Below, in pieces: positions 1 through 7,235 of a stretch of DNA of 46,896 nucleotides. The DNA is taken from the NCBI GenBank assembly GCA_038118725.1, contig JAYOIK010000037.1, forward strand, positions 1 to 46,896, read 5' to 3'. A program made the translations under genes and the position numbers. The notes under the pieces are model-generated. The model did not search any database and was not told the origin of the DNA. It worked only from the letters and a program-made list of their open reading frames with translations. The stretch is from JADHLJ01 sp038118725. GTDB taxonomy: Bacteria > Pseudomonadota > Alphaproteobacteria > Thalassobaculales > Thalassobaculaceae. The number at the start of each line of letters is the position of its first letter. The first letter of the stretch is position 1.

Positions 1-144
1 ATCCTCCCTTACGAAAACTGCCCAATTTGTCCCAGGAACGCTGACGTCAGACAGACAGGGGTTCTTTTCGCTATGATTTATTAAAATTGATCTAAGTGCA
101 TCGACGTTACGTAGAAACGTTATCTGTTACTAAGGAGACTGAAA

Positions 145-435
145 ATGTCGATAGTTAAAGTTGTGATGGACCCGGAAAATAACCCATTGCGGAAGCTTCC
201 TTCCGCCCAGCGGTTCCAGATAATGGTGATCCTTAGCGTCATGTGGACGACAATTTTTTGTGCCAGTGCGGGTGCTTGGTTTTGGTACGGCGAGTTAATG
301 ATCGGTCACCTCTTGGTTGCGCTAGGCATCATCTCAACTTCCTTCGTGTTCCAGTCCGCACGACCAATAGCGACTTATCGGGACTTTCCCGTGAAAGATG
401 GAACCGCCCGTTACGATGACGTGTGGGGGGGGTAA
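145..435 (+). CDS. small two-helix membrane protein, function unknown
   Basis: A 96-residue protein with an ATG start and a strong ribosome binding site (AAGGAG, about 8 bases upstream). The N-terminus is charged and polar. Two hydrophobic segments follow at roughly residues 26-47 and 52-70, joined by a short turn, so it is probably an inner-membrane hairpin protein. The soluble C-terminus ends RYDDVWGG. I recognise no enzymatic domain and propose no function. The base composition is clearly more AT-rich than the core genes to the right. The stop codon is followed within a few bases by a transposase fragment on the other strand, so the downstream neighbourhood has been rearranged, but the reading frame itself looks complete. 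Confidence 0.75.
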   Translation: MSIVKVVMDPENNPLRKLPSAQRFQIMVILSVMWTTIFCASAGAWFWYGELMIGHLLVALGIISTSFVFQSARPIATYRDFPVKDGTARYDDVWGG

Positions 436-440
436 GATAG

Positions 441-590
441 CATCGAGCCAGACATAGGGCCATTGGCCGGTCAGCGGCCGGTTCAGGAACTCGCCGACGC
501 ATTCATCGATGTCCTTGCACAGCTTGGGGACCGTGCTCTTGGAGATGCCGCTCAACCCTATGGCCTGAACCAGGTCGTCGACGCGGAAAG
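441..590 (-). pseudogene. fragment of an IS256 (mutator-type) transposase
   Basis: On the minus strand about 48 codons read RVDDLVQAIGLSGISKS, then an E/D-rich stretch, then NRPLTGQWPYVWLDA. This is the conserved block of IS256-family transposases that leads to the first catalytic Asp in the LDA motif. The match starts abruptly near 588 and stops near 447, where the frame runs into G-rich sequence at the end of the small membrane gene. The real family proteins are about 400 residues, so this is only an internal scrap with no start, no second or third catalytic acid and no terminal inverted repeats. It marks an old insertion and deletion. Confidence 0.7.
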
Positions 591-753
591 AGCGTTTTCG
601 ATCTGCCGGTAATTTAGGGATCGCGGACGACATCTTGTCGCAGTGAAAAGAGGCGCGGTCACCCCATTTACGTGAGGTGGCCCAGCGACACGCAGATAGC
701 TGGCAGCCCCGCTGAATCTGTCGGTTCATCGGACGCTGGGCCACGTCGAGGGG
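590..753. repeat. copy 1 of a diverged dispersed repeat (IS-derived scrap)
   Basis: Three segments here recur in the same order and orientation at 1000-1303. They are a 26-bp exact match (590-615 and 1000-1025), a segment containing TGTCGCAGTGAAA (about 631-648 and 1150-1167), and a segment containing GGGCCACGTCG (about 738-753 and 1287-1303). Spacing between the segments differs between copies, so both are degraded or differently deleted versions of one element. No intact gene belongs to them. The junction with the IS256 scrap lies at about 590. Confidence 0.55.
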
Positions 754-773
754 TAAGTCGGGGAGGGGAAGTT

Positions 774-968
774 GTGAGTTATAAGAGCAAAATTTTAGGC
801 GTCGAGGATAATGGCGACTTTCTGCATATCGAACTCGAGCAGCCAAATGGTGAGAGCGTCATCGGCATGTATGAACTTGTCGGATGGACAAAAGCTCCGA
901 AGGATGTGAAAGCAAAAGTAGAGCTAGAGCTTTGGGTCCCACCAAAGGCCACACACAAGATCCATTAG
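774..968 (+). CDS. 64-residue orphan protein, function unknown
   Basis: An open frame that starts most plausibly at the GTG at 774, because GGGAGGGGAAG ends a few bases upstream and is a good ribosome binding site. The product is acidic and basic in alternation, with an ordinary-looking soluble composition (for example FLHIELEQPNGESVIGMYEL), and no signal or membrane segment. Its codon use is more AT-rich than the chromosomal core. It lies between the two copies of a degraded repeat, so it may be cargo or a leftover of an inserted element. I do not recognise the family. It could also be a chance frame, though the ribosome binding site argues against that. Confidence 0.45.
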   Translation: MSYKSKILGVEDNGDFLHIELEQPNGESVIGMYELVGWTKAPKDVKAKVELELWVPPKATHKIH

Positions 969-999
969 AGACATTTACAGCAAGGGTGTTTTTCGCGGC

Positions 1000-1303
1000 G
1001 AGCGTTTTCGATCTGCCGGTAATTTGAGACCGCTGGCAATTGCGGTTTCGTCACTGAGATCCAGGGGTGCCCGCCCCCCCCCTTGAATGAACCGTAAAGA
1101 CGGGATCAACATTGACCCAGATGGTCGGCATCGACCACCAACAGATACCATCATGTCGCAGTGAAACGGGGGGGCACCCTCCCTACTTATTTGGGGTGGC
1201 CCCGCGAGCCTAGGTTGGGTTCCCTCCACCCAGCTGGGCAAGCCGATCGCTCTACGTCCCCGAGAGTCCTTAGGCACAACGAGCGCGGGGCCACGTCGGG
1301 GGA
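1000..1303. repeat. copy 2 of the diverged repeat; no gene in 969-1330
   Basis: This is the second copy of the broken repeat seen at 590-753, sharing the same three blocks in order but with about 140 bp of extra sequence between the first and second block. The 362-base stretch between the orphan gene and the replication-type gene otherwise shows only homopolymer-rich sequence (runs of C near 1074 and G near 1166) and no credible reading frame. It looks like decayed mobile-element DNA. Confidence 0.5.
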
Positions 1304-1330
1304 GCTGCGATCGTCAAGTTGGTAGCTTTT

Positions 1331-2278
1331 TTATAAGCGGCCAAGCTCGTGAAGCCGTTCAAGCAATCGGTCCTGGTCCTCGCCCTCGATCTCGATGGTG
1401 CCGTATGATTTGAAGCACGCAAGATCGTGCTCGCTGACAATGCCCTCGATCTCTGACAACCGTCCCTCGCGATCCAAGTCGCGGATCGTCATCTCGAAAT
1501 AGGCATTCATGGCGTCGGTGGTCTGGCGAGCAGCCGTCGCCACTGCATTGGTCGGGATGGGATCGTAAAGCCCATGAGCGCCGGCTAGGTTGTCAGCGAT
1601 GTTCCGCCAGAGATACAGCCCTGTCCCGTGGCGCCCTCGCCAAGCATCTACCACCGCTTGCCCCCCGAGACGCTGGACGACGGTTAGCCGCGATGCCTCC
1701 AATCCCTCATTCGAATTTGCCGGCGGAGGCGAAGCCTCGCGAGCGCAAGCGAGCGCCGAAGTGCTGGGATTCTTAACTGGGTTTTTTATATGGGCTATAT
1801 TGGAGGCCACTGGTGGCCGGGTATTTTGGCCACTGGTGGCCGGGTTCTTGGCCACTGGTGGCCGGGTATTTTGGTCAGAATCATCATTTTCACTCAACCC
1901 GGACTCTGGTGGCCGGGTATCGGCTGAAAAGCTTTTCCAATCAATAGTATAGCCGTTCGATCTACCACCGCCGCCAGTTTTCCGCCCGCCGCCGTCCAAT
2001 TTGACCAACCAGCCCGTTTCCGCGAGCGTCGCGATCGATCTCCGAACCGTCCTTTCACCCATCCCCAACTCATTTGCCAAAGTCGGTTCCGATGGCCAGG
2101 CGTAACCATGCTCGGCGCCGATGTACTTGGAGACAATCCGGCTCGCGACAACCTTGTCCGTGCTGGTGAGATCCTGAGCGATCATCACCGCGTCCATGTA
2201 GCGCCACTTCGCGGCGGAGAACGCGCGCGGATCATCCGGCATGGATTTGAGTGCCGCCTTGAAGTGTTCCCTACCCAT
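1331..2278 (-). CDS. winged-helix replication-initiator-like protein (phage/mobile element type)
   Basis: A 315-residue protein. Residues about 28-110 resemble the helix-turn-helix domain common in phage and plasmid replication proteins: TSTDKVVASRIVSKYI, then WPSEPTLANELGMGERTVRRSI as the helix-turn-helix, then LAETGWLVKL and a glycine-rich wing ending GYTIDW. A low-complexity linker at about 115-185 contains TRPP repeats and is encoded by iteron-like DNA repeats. The C-terminal part (about 190-315) is an unrecognised alpha-helical domain. Start: ATG preceded by AGAGGG. It is alone: no integrase, helicase loader or structural gene is nearby, and the gene lies on the 3' side of a tRNA-Thr. 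The likely role is origin binding for a phage, satellite or integrated plasmid that has largely been lost. A plain regulator is the alternative. Confidence 0.65.
   Translation of the reverse strand: MGREHFKAALKSMPDDPRAFSAAKWRYMDAVMIAQDLTSTDKVVASRIVSKYIGAEHGYAWPSEPTLANELGMGERTVRRSIATLAETGWLVKLDGGGRKTGGGGRSNGYTIDWKSFSADTRPPESGLSENDDSDQNTRPPVAKNPATSGQNTRPPVASNIAHIKNPVKNPSTSALACAREASPPPANSNEGLEASRLTVVQRLGGQAVVDAWRGRHGTGLYLWRNIADNLAGAHGLYDPIPTNAVATAARQTTDAMNAYFEMTIRDLDREGRLSEIEGIVSEHDLACFKSYGTIEIEGEDQDRLLERLHELGRL
1770..1803. other. AT-rich stretch beside the iteron-like repeats
   Basis: Inside the initiator-like gene, immediately on the 3' (coding) side of the repeats, lies a stretch containing GTTTTTTATATGGGC and CTATATT. 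It is strikingly AT-rich against a GC-rich gene. In lambda-type origins an easily melted region occupies the same place relative to the iterons and to the direction of the initiator gene. Calling it an unwinding element is inference. Confidence 0.4.
1805..1920. repeat. four iteron-like direct repeats, candidate replication origin
   Basis: Units start at 1805 (23 bp), 1828 (22 bp) and 1850 (23 bp), with a partial unit at 1906-1920. The three full units each contain the interrupted palindrome GGCCAC-TG-GTGGCC followed by GGGT and a T-rich end. Start-to-start steps are 23 and 22 bp, close to two helical turns. Because 23 and 22 are not multiples of three, the middle unit is read in a different frame (NPATSG instead of TRPPVA), yet its DNA is conserved. 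This favours selection on DNA, as in binding sites, over selection on a peptide repeat. The arrangement resembles the iterons within lambda O. Confidence 0.6.
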
Positions 2279-2389
2279 GCCGAGCCCTCTTCAATGAGAA
2301 CGAAAGGGGATACCAGCGTGACCGATCTGTGACACGCGCGCTCGGATGTTCACGATTGGTTGCGGAAATTTGCCTGATTCTCGGCAATG

Positions 2390-2404
2390 TCGACGCAACG
2401 TCGA
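2390..2404. promoter_or_regulatory. short palindrome between tRNA-Thr and the initiator-like gene
   Basis: TCGACG-CAA-CGTCGA is a perfect inverted repeat with 6-bp arms and a 3-bp centre. It sits about 110 bp upstream of the initiator-like gene start and 36 bp beyond the tRNA 3' end. It could be an operator for that gene. Nothing else supports a function. Confidence 0.25.
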
Positions 2405-2440
2405 GATCGCTGAAAATGGCTGATTTTCTGGGAAAAAGGC

Positions 2441-2516
2441 TGGTGCCGCAGGAGGGACTTGAACCCCCGACCCTCGCATTACGAATGCGATGCTCTACCA
2501 GCTGAGCTACTGCGGC
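2441..2516 (-). tRNA. tRNA-Thr (anticodon CGU)
   Basis: Read on the minus strand, the 76-nt sequence folds as a standard cloverleaf. The acceptor stem is GCCGCAG paired with CTGCGGC. The D arm is AGCTCAGCTGGTAGAGC, the anticodon stem TCGCA/TGCGA has loop TTCGTAA (anticodon CGT), and the T arm contains GGTTCAAGTCC. Discriminator A and an encoded CCA end the gene. The anticodon reads codon ACG, threonine. The 3' end points toward the accessory block at 1-2278, as expected if a mobile element once used this tRNA as its integration site, but I found no second copy of the tRNA 3' end inside the window. Confidence 0.95.
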
Positions 2517-2537
2517 GGCGCGGTGAAACGCACCGGA

Positions 2538-2566
2538 TGTCTAAGGTTTTTGCTTCCCGCGCGCAA
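2538..2566 (-). promoter_or_regulatory. possible promoter of tRNA-Thr
   Basis: On the minus strand TTGCGC (2561-2566) and TAGACA (2538-2543) are separated by 17 bp and lie 20-50 bp upstream of the tRNA 5' end, which suits -35 and -10 boxes. The -35 box overlaps a hairpin (TTCCCGC...GCGGGAA, 2554-2573). Only the box match and position support it. Confidence 0.35.
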
Positions 2567-2701
2567 GCGGGAAATCACATGCGGCGATACCCGCGCCAAG
2601 AGACGCCCAATCGGCAAACCCTCGGGCCTTGGTCTTGGCTTTGCCAGCGCCCCCGTTCCAGCCTATAACACGAACGAACAAACAGTGGTCGGTTATTGCC
2701 C

Positions 2702-3154
2702 ATGCCGGATGGCGGAATGGATTCCAGGGTTGCCAAACTCTGCGTGGAAAAAGGACTCAAGATGACCGAGCCCCGCCGGGTTATCGCGCGGGTGCTATCC
2801 GATTCAGACGACCATCCCGATGTCGAGGCCTTACATGGCCGGGTCCGGGATTTGGACCCCTCGATCTCGATCGCCACGGTTTATCGGACCATGAAACTGT
2901 TCGAGGAAACCAATATTGTCACCAAGCGAGATTTCGGCGATGGTCGAGCCCGCTACGAGGAGATCCAGGGCGACGAGGATCACCACCACCATCTGATCGA
3001 CGTCACCACGGGTCAGGTGCTTGAGTTCTATAACGAGGAACTCGAGGCCTTGAAGGTCAAGATCGCCAATGAACTCGGCTTCAAGCTCGTCGATCATCAT
3101 CTCGAGCTGTTCGGGGTGCCGCTGAACCGCGGATCAAAACCTAAACCGGATTAG
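2702..3154 (+). CDS. fur: Fur/Mur family metal-responsive repressor
   Basis: A 150-residue Fur-superfamily regulator. The N-terminal winged helix covers about 1-80 (GLKMTEPRRVIARVL at the start, recognition helix SISIATVYRTMKLFEE). The C-terminal dimerisation and metal domain includes the H-rich DEDHHHHLIDV segment and ends LVDHHLELFGVPL. There is a single cysteine and no CxxC pair, as in alphaproteobacterial Fur/Mur proteins, which sense iron or manganese without the structural zinc of enteric Fur. Start: ATG 2702 or ATG 2717. An upstream in-frame TTG at 2696 is less likely. The gene stands alone, convergent with the MFS gene 21 bases downstream. Whether iron or manganese is the co-repressor cannot be told from sequence. 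Confidence 0.9.
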   Translation: MPDGGMDSRVAKLCVEKGLKMTEPRRVIARVLSDSDDHPDVEALHGRVRDLDPSISIATVYRTMKLFEETNIVTKRDFGDGRARYEEIQGDEDHHHHLIDVTTGQVLEFYNEELEALKVKIANELGFKLVDHHLELFGVPLNRGSKPKPD

Positions 3155-3175
3155 CCCAAACAAGAACAGATCGAG

Positions 3176-4432
3176 TCAGGCCGGCGCCAGGGCGGGCGCA
3201 CGCGGCCCCTTGAAGCGAAGCAAGGTGATGATCGCCATCAGATTCACCACGTTGAACGCCACGCCGACCAGAAAGGCGATGTGGTAGTGGCCGGCGAGGT
3301 CAAAGATCCAACCGCCGAGGAACCCGCCGAGCGCCATCCCGCCGGTGCCGAACAGGAACACCACGCCCATGCGCCATCCGGTGTCCCGGGCCGGGAACAA
3401 CTCGCGCACCGCCAAGGCATAGGCCGGTACGATTCCGCCGAAGACCAGCCCGAACAGACCCGACACCGCGTAGAGTGATGCCTCCGTGCCGACAAGGGTG
3501 AACATGCCGAGAGTCACGGCCTGAGCCGCTGAACCGAAAAGAATGGTCTTGAGACCGCCGATCCTGTCCGAAACTATTCCGAACAGCAGACGGCTTACCG
3601 CGCTGCAGAACAGGAGAAGCGACAACATCCGCGCGCCGCTCGCCGAGGAAAACCCGAGGTCCGAGCAATAGGCAATCAGGTGCACCATCGGCATCGCCAT
3701 GGCCACGCAACACCCAACGATCGCCAGCGACAGAATCGCAAGCACGAGGTTATAGGGAACCGCGGGCGTCGCCGCCGTCGTAGCGGCGCCTTGCGACCGT
3801 CCCCTGGCGATGCCGGCGCCACCATCGGGCTGCCGTGGCACCGGACGGCGAAACGCGAAGGTGATGGGCAACATGATCGCGATCGCGACGATGCCGTATT
3901 CGCGCCAGGTCTCCTGCCATCCGACGGCGGCAATCCTGGGCTCGAAAATCAACGGCCATACCGCGCCGGCGAGCGCCTGGCCGCTGGCGGTGATCGCGAT
4001 CGCCAGACCGCGGCGCCGGTCGAACCAGCGGGTGATGTTCGCGAGCATCGGAGAGAAGGCGGTGCTGGTCCCGAGCAATCCCACCAATAAACCGCAGGAG
4101 GCAATCAGGGTCCAATGGTCCGGCGCGTAGCTGGCCACGAGTACCCCGCCGCCCACCATGACGGCGCCAACCATTGCCGGCCATCGGATGCTTGTCTTGT
4201 CCGCCCAAAGCCCCATGACGATGCCGCCCACGCCGGCCCCAATCATCAGCGCGGAATAGGCCAGCGAGGGGATCCAGCGAGGCCAATCATAAAGATCGAC
4301 CATCGGCTTCAGGCTGACGATCACCAGGTGGGAGGAGCCATAGGCGATCACCAGGTAACCGAGCGAGGCCGCGACGACAAACCAGCCGTATGGGGTCTCA
4401 ACACTGTGGTCGCGGTTCGAGGCCTGTGGCAT
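3176..4432 (-). CDS. MFS transporter, monocarboxylate/oxalate-formate antiporter type
   Basis: A 418-residue polytopic protein with about 12 hydrophobic helices and a central loop near residues 195-220 (rich in Gly, Arg, Ala and Thr) dividing two six-helix halves. The loop between helices 2 and 3 carries a typical MFS motif (GLWADKTSIRWP), and the equivalent in the second half is GIVSDRIGGLKT. The N-terminal HSVETPYGWFVVAASLGYLVIAYG resembles oxalate/formate antiporter-like and monocarboxylate porter-like families. The likely role is uptake or exchange of small organic anions at the inner membrane. The substrate is not identifiable. It is monocistronic, diverging from the MmcQ-type gene. Confidence 0.8.
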   Translation of the reverse strand: MPQASNRDHSVETPYGWFVVAASLGYLVIAYGSSHLVIVSLKPMVDLYDWPRWIPSLAYSALMIGAGVGGIVMGLWADKTSIRWPAMVGAVMVGGGVLVASYAPDHWTLIASCGLLVGLLGTSTAFSPMLANITRWFDRRRGLAIAITASGQALAGAVWPLIFEPRIAAVGWQETWREYGIVAIAIMLPITFAFRRPVPRQPDGGAGIARGRSQGAATTAATPAVPYNLVLAILSLAIVGCCVAMAMPMVHLIAYCSDLGFSSASGARMLSLLLFCSAVSRLLFGIVSDRIGGLKTILFGSAAQAVTLGMFTLVGTEASLYAVSGLFGLVFGGIVPAYALAVRELFPARDTGWRMGVVFLFGTGGMALGGFLGGWIFDLAGHYHIAFLVGVAFNVVNLMAIITLLRFKGPRAPALAPA

Positions 4433-4622
4433 GAGGCTTCCTCTCTGGGGCGCGAACGGCCCCGTGGCCCGGCGGCGTAAAACAGTGGCGGACCACCGAG
4501 TAACTTTGGGGATACGCCCCGCTCTGCCATCGCGTCAATCAAAGACCACGACACATATGTGCGACACCTTGCGGGCGAGACGTTCCATGACAAGATGTTG
4601 ATCAAGTCACATGGGAGATTGC

Positions 4623-5000
4623 ATGACCCGCGACGAATTCGACGCTTTCCGTGGCTCGCTGCCGACGACCACCCATGTGGTTCAGTGGGGCAGGTCCTCG
4701 GTGTGGAAGGTCGGCGGCAAGATCTTCGCGATCTGTTCGCGTTGGGGCGACGGCGACCACGACAGGATCAGCTTCAAATGTTCGGACATGTCGTTCGCGA
4801 TGCTTCGCGAGATCCCCAGGATCATTCCGGCGCCGTATCTCGCGAGGGCGGGCTGGGTACAAATCGAGGATCCAGCGGCGATGCCGGACGAAGATATCGC
4901 GCTCTATATCCGCGAGTCGTATCGGATCATCACGGGCAAGCTTACCCGCTCGAAGCGGCGGGAACTTGGGCTTATCGAACTTGATCAATCAGATGCATGA
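4623..5000 (+). CDS. MmcQ/YjbR family protein
   Basis: A 125-residue protein starting at ATG 4623 (MTRDEFDAFRGSLP). An upstream ATG at 4611 adds four residues. The family pattern is clear: an early helix, a TTHVVQWGRSSVWKVGGKIFA strand pair, a CSRWGD loop, KCSDMSFAMLREIPRIIPAPYLARAGWVQI, and a C-terminal helix with an IRESYRIITGKLTRSKR ending. YjbR structures show a double-wing DNA-binding-like fold, but no cellular role is established. Its last 29 bases overlap the 3' end of cobB on the other strand. No operon partner. Confidence 0.8.
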   Translation: MTRDEFDAFRGSLPTTTHVVQWGRSSVWKVGGKIFAICSRWGDGDHDRISFKCSDMSFAMLREIPRIIPAPYLARAGWVQIEDPAAMPDEDIALYIRESYRIITGKLTRSKRRELGLIELDQSDA

Positions 5001-6333
5001 AGGAACCCGACACGGTCCCTCGGACCAGACCGGCGGCGCCTAGGTCCCGGCCCTCGGCGTCCATCACCTTGAATAGCGGTTCATCGCCGCTTTCGCGGGA
5101 GACGGTGGCGTAATGAAACTCGTGACCGCGCCAACGCACGCCGATCGCGCCGAAGGGCGTCTCGGCCAAAGACTCCGCCAGTCGATAGCCGAGCGAAAGA
5201 GAGCGTTTGGCGAAACTGGTTTCGACATCCAGAAGTCCGGCCATGCGATGGTTTCGACCGTCCGCGTCCGTCAACCCCTCACCCAGAACCATATAGCCGC
5301 CACATTCGCCATGGATGCCCCGCCCCAAACTCGCGGCCCGGCGCAAACCCTCGAGAAAGTTATTGTTCGCCGCCAGCACCCCGGCATGCAGTTCCGGATA
5401 ACCACCCGGCAGAAACACGACATCGGCGGTGGGTGACGGCGCTTCATCGGCAAGGGGCGAGAACAAGGAAATCTCCGCCCCGGCGGTCCGCCATCCATCC
5501 AAGAGGTGCGGGTAGATGAAGCCGAAGGCCGCGTCATGGGCAACGGCGATGCATTGCCCGGGGGATGACGCGACCACCGTTCCCGCTCCGCTTGCCGGAC
5601 CCCTCCTTGCCTTCGCCGCTCGAGCAACAGCGCCCAGATCCACGGCGTTTCCGACAACATCCGCCGCATGCTCGATAAAGGCTTCCAGGTCCGGATGTTC
5701 GCCGGCCTGGACTAGACCCAGATGCCGGGAGGGAATCTCGAGGCCGGCATTCCGCGGGACCGCGCCAAACACTTGTACTCCGATCCCCTCCAACGCACTC
5801 GTCAGAAGCCGGACATGCCGCTCGCCGCCGACCCGGTTTAGGATCACGCCGGCGAGTGTGATACTCGGTTCGTGGTCACGAAACCCCCTGACCAGCGCCG
5901 CGACCGACTGTGCCTGCGCGCGCGCGTCCACGACCAGAAGAACCGGCCAACCATACCGCGCCGCCAATTCGGCGGTGGAGCCGCTGCTCGTCGCCCCGAG
6001 CCGCGCCGCGCCGTCGAACAGGCCCATCACGCCCTCGACAATCAGCAACTCGGCTTCAGTTGATGCCTGACCCGCCAAGCCGTCTAGCAGCGCTGGGCGC
6101 ATCGCCCATCCGTCTAGATTGACGCATGGAGCACCGCTGGCGGCGGCGTGGAAGCGGGGATCGATATAGTCCGGCCCGACTTTGGCCGAACCGACGCGCA
6201 ATCCGCTGTTTCGCTGCGCCCGCAACAATCCCAGGGTTACCGTTGTCTTGCCGGAGCCCGAAGCCGGGGCCGCCACGACGATACCCGGAGCATGGGCTGG
6301 GAAAACGCCGCGGCCGGCTCCCAGCTCACTCAT
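4972..6333 (-). CDS. cobB: cobyrinate / hydrogenobyrinate a,c-diamide synthase
   Basis: A 453-residue amidotransferase that uses glutamine and ATP to amidate the a and c side chains of the corrin ring. The N-terminal dethiobiotin-synthetase-like domain opens with the P-loop APASGSGKTT (about 22-31) and continues VGPDYIDPRFH. The C-terminal class I glutaminase domain has ECGGYMVLGEGL with the nucleophile Cys near 344, and GSFMHL supplying the catalytic His near the end. The ATG start overlaps the cobA stop by 4 nt (ATGA), so the two are translationally coupled. In this early-cobalt context the substrate is probably cobyrinate (CbiA role). The name cobB follows alphaproteobacterial usage. Confidence 0.92.
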   Translation of the reverse strand: MSELGAGRGVFPAHAPGIVVAAPASGSGKTTVTLGLLRAQRNSGLRVGSAKVGPDYIDPRFHAAASGAPCVNLDGWAMRPALLDGLAGQASTEAELLIVEGVMGLFDGAARLGATSSGSTAELAARYGWPVLLVVDARAQAQSVAALVRGFRDHEPSITLAGVILNRVGGERHVRLLTSALEGIGVQVFGAVPRNAGLEIPSRHLGLVQAGEHPDLEAFIEHAADVVGNAVDLGAVARAAKARRGPASGAGTVVASSPGQCIAVAHDAAFGFIYPHLLDGWRTAGAEISLFSPLADEAPSPTADVVFLPGGYPELHAGVLAANNNFLEGLRRAASLGRGIHGECGGYMVLGEGLTDADGRNHRMAGLLDVETSFAKRSLSLGYRLAESLAETPFGAIGVRWRGHEFHYATVSRESGDEPLFKVMDAEGRDLGAAGLVRGTVSGSFMHLIDQVR

Positions 6334-7166
6334 CCCGTCTCGTCGCGTCGAACTCGACTAAGCGGATCGGGGTCGAGAACCCGGCCCCCACTCGCGCCCA
6401 GCCAGTCAAGGCCGCCGCGCAACTTCACGACCTCTCCGACGACGACGATGGCCGGCGGCGCGAGGCCCGACACGGCGACATCATCGGCGCATCGGGACAG
6501 GACGGTCTCCAAGACCCGTTGCTCCGGGGTGGAGGCGTTCGAGACCAGCGCGACAGGCTCGCCCGGGGACCGACCACCGGCCATGAGTTCCGCCGCGATC
6601 CGACCGAGATGCTTGATCGCCATATAGATCACCAGCACCGGCGCGCCCTTGGCGACCGCCTTCCAGTCAATCCCGGTTACATCTCCGGTCGCGTCATGGC
6701 CGGTGATCATGGTCACCGCGTGATTGGTATCCCTATGGGTCAGCGGGATGCCGGCATAGGCAAGACCGCCGATCCCCGCCGTCACGCCGGGGATGACACG
6801 AAACGGGATCCCCTCGCGCACCAGGGTGAGGGCTTCCTCGCCGCCCCGGCCAAAGACGAAGGGATCACCGCCCTTCAATCGCAACACGCGTTTGTCCTGA
6901 CGCGCGAGTTGAACCAGACGCAAGGAGATATCCGCCTGTTTCGGCGAGGGTTTACCACCCCGCTTACCGGCGTATTCGCGCGGCGTGTCGGCGGGAGCCA
7001 GGGCCAGCACCTCGTCACTGACCAAGGCGTCATAGACGATCACGTCAGCCGATTGGAGTCCATGCAACGCGTGCAGCGTCAGCAATCCGGCATCGCCTGG
7101 CCCGGCGCCGGTAAGCCAAACACTGCCAGGCGCGAAGTCGGCCCTTGGAAGAAGCGGTTGGTTCAT
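6330..7166 (-). CDS. cobA: uroporphyrinogen-III C-methyltransferase (SUMT)
   Basis: A 278-residue SAM-dependent methyltransferase that converts uroporphyrinogen III to precorrin-2 by methylating C2 and C7, the entry to cobalamin and siroheme. Visible family motifs are VWLTGAGPGDAGLLTLHAL (SAM loop), VIVYDALVSDEVL, KRGGKPSPKQADI, LKGGDPFVFGRGGEE and VIPGVTAGIGGLAYAGIPLTHR. The length is typical of stand-alone SUMT, without the CysG oxidase/chelatase part, so precorrin-2 dehydrogenase must come from elsewhere. First gene of the cobA-cobB minus-strand unit, divergent from cbiD with only 69 bases between starts, which must hold both promoters. Confidence 0.93.
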   Translation of the reverse strand: MNQPLLPRADFAPGSVWLTGAGPGDAGLLTLHALHGLQSADVIVYDALVSDEVLALAPADTPREYAGKRGGKPSPKQADISLRLVQLARQDKRVLRLKGGDPFVFGRGGEEALTLVREGIPFRVIPGVTAGIGGLAYAGIPLTHRDTNHAVTMITGHDATGDVTGIDWKAVAKGAPVLVIYMAIKHLGRIAAELMAGGRSPGEPVALVSNASTPEQRVLETVLSRCADDVAVSGLAPPAIVVVGEVVKLRGGLDWLGASGGRVLDPDPLSRVRRDETG

Positions 7167-7235
7167 GACCGCAGATTATCTCCACCTTGCAAGGATGCCT
7201 AGCCACGCGGCGGCGTTGAGCCGTATAAATCCGAC

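Noticed and set aside
334..846. One 170-residue minus-strand protein spanning the transposase fragment
   Set aside because: Only about 48 codons in the middle resemble a transposase. The ends run into unrelated repeats and the opposite-strand small genes, so it is a chance fusion of scraps.
1805..1920. A CRISPR array
   Set aside because: The units are contiguous at 22-23 bp with no spacers of regular length, lie within a coding region, and no cas gene is near.
1..2440. A second copy of the tRNA-Thr 3' end (attL/attR)
   Set aside because: I looked for the T-arm and anticodon-arm sequence of the tRNA elsewhere in this part and did not see it. The other end may lie outside the window.
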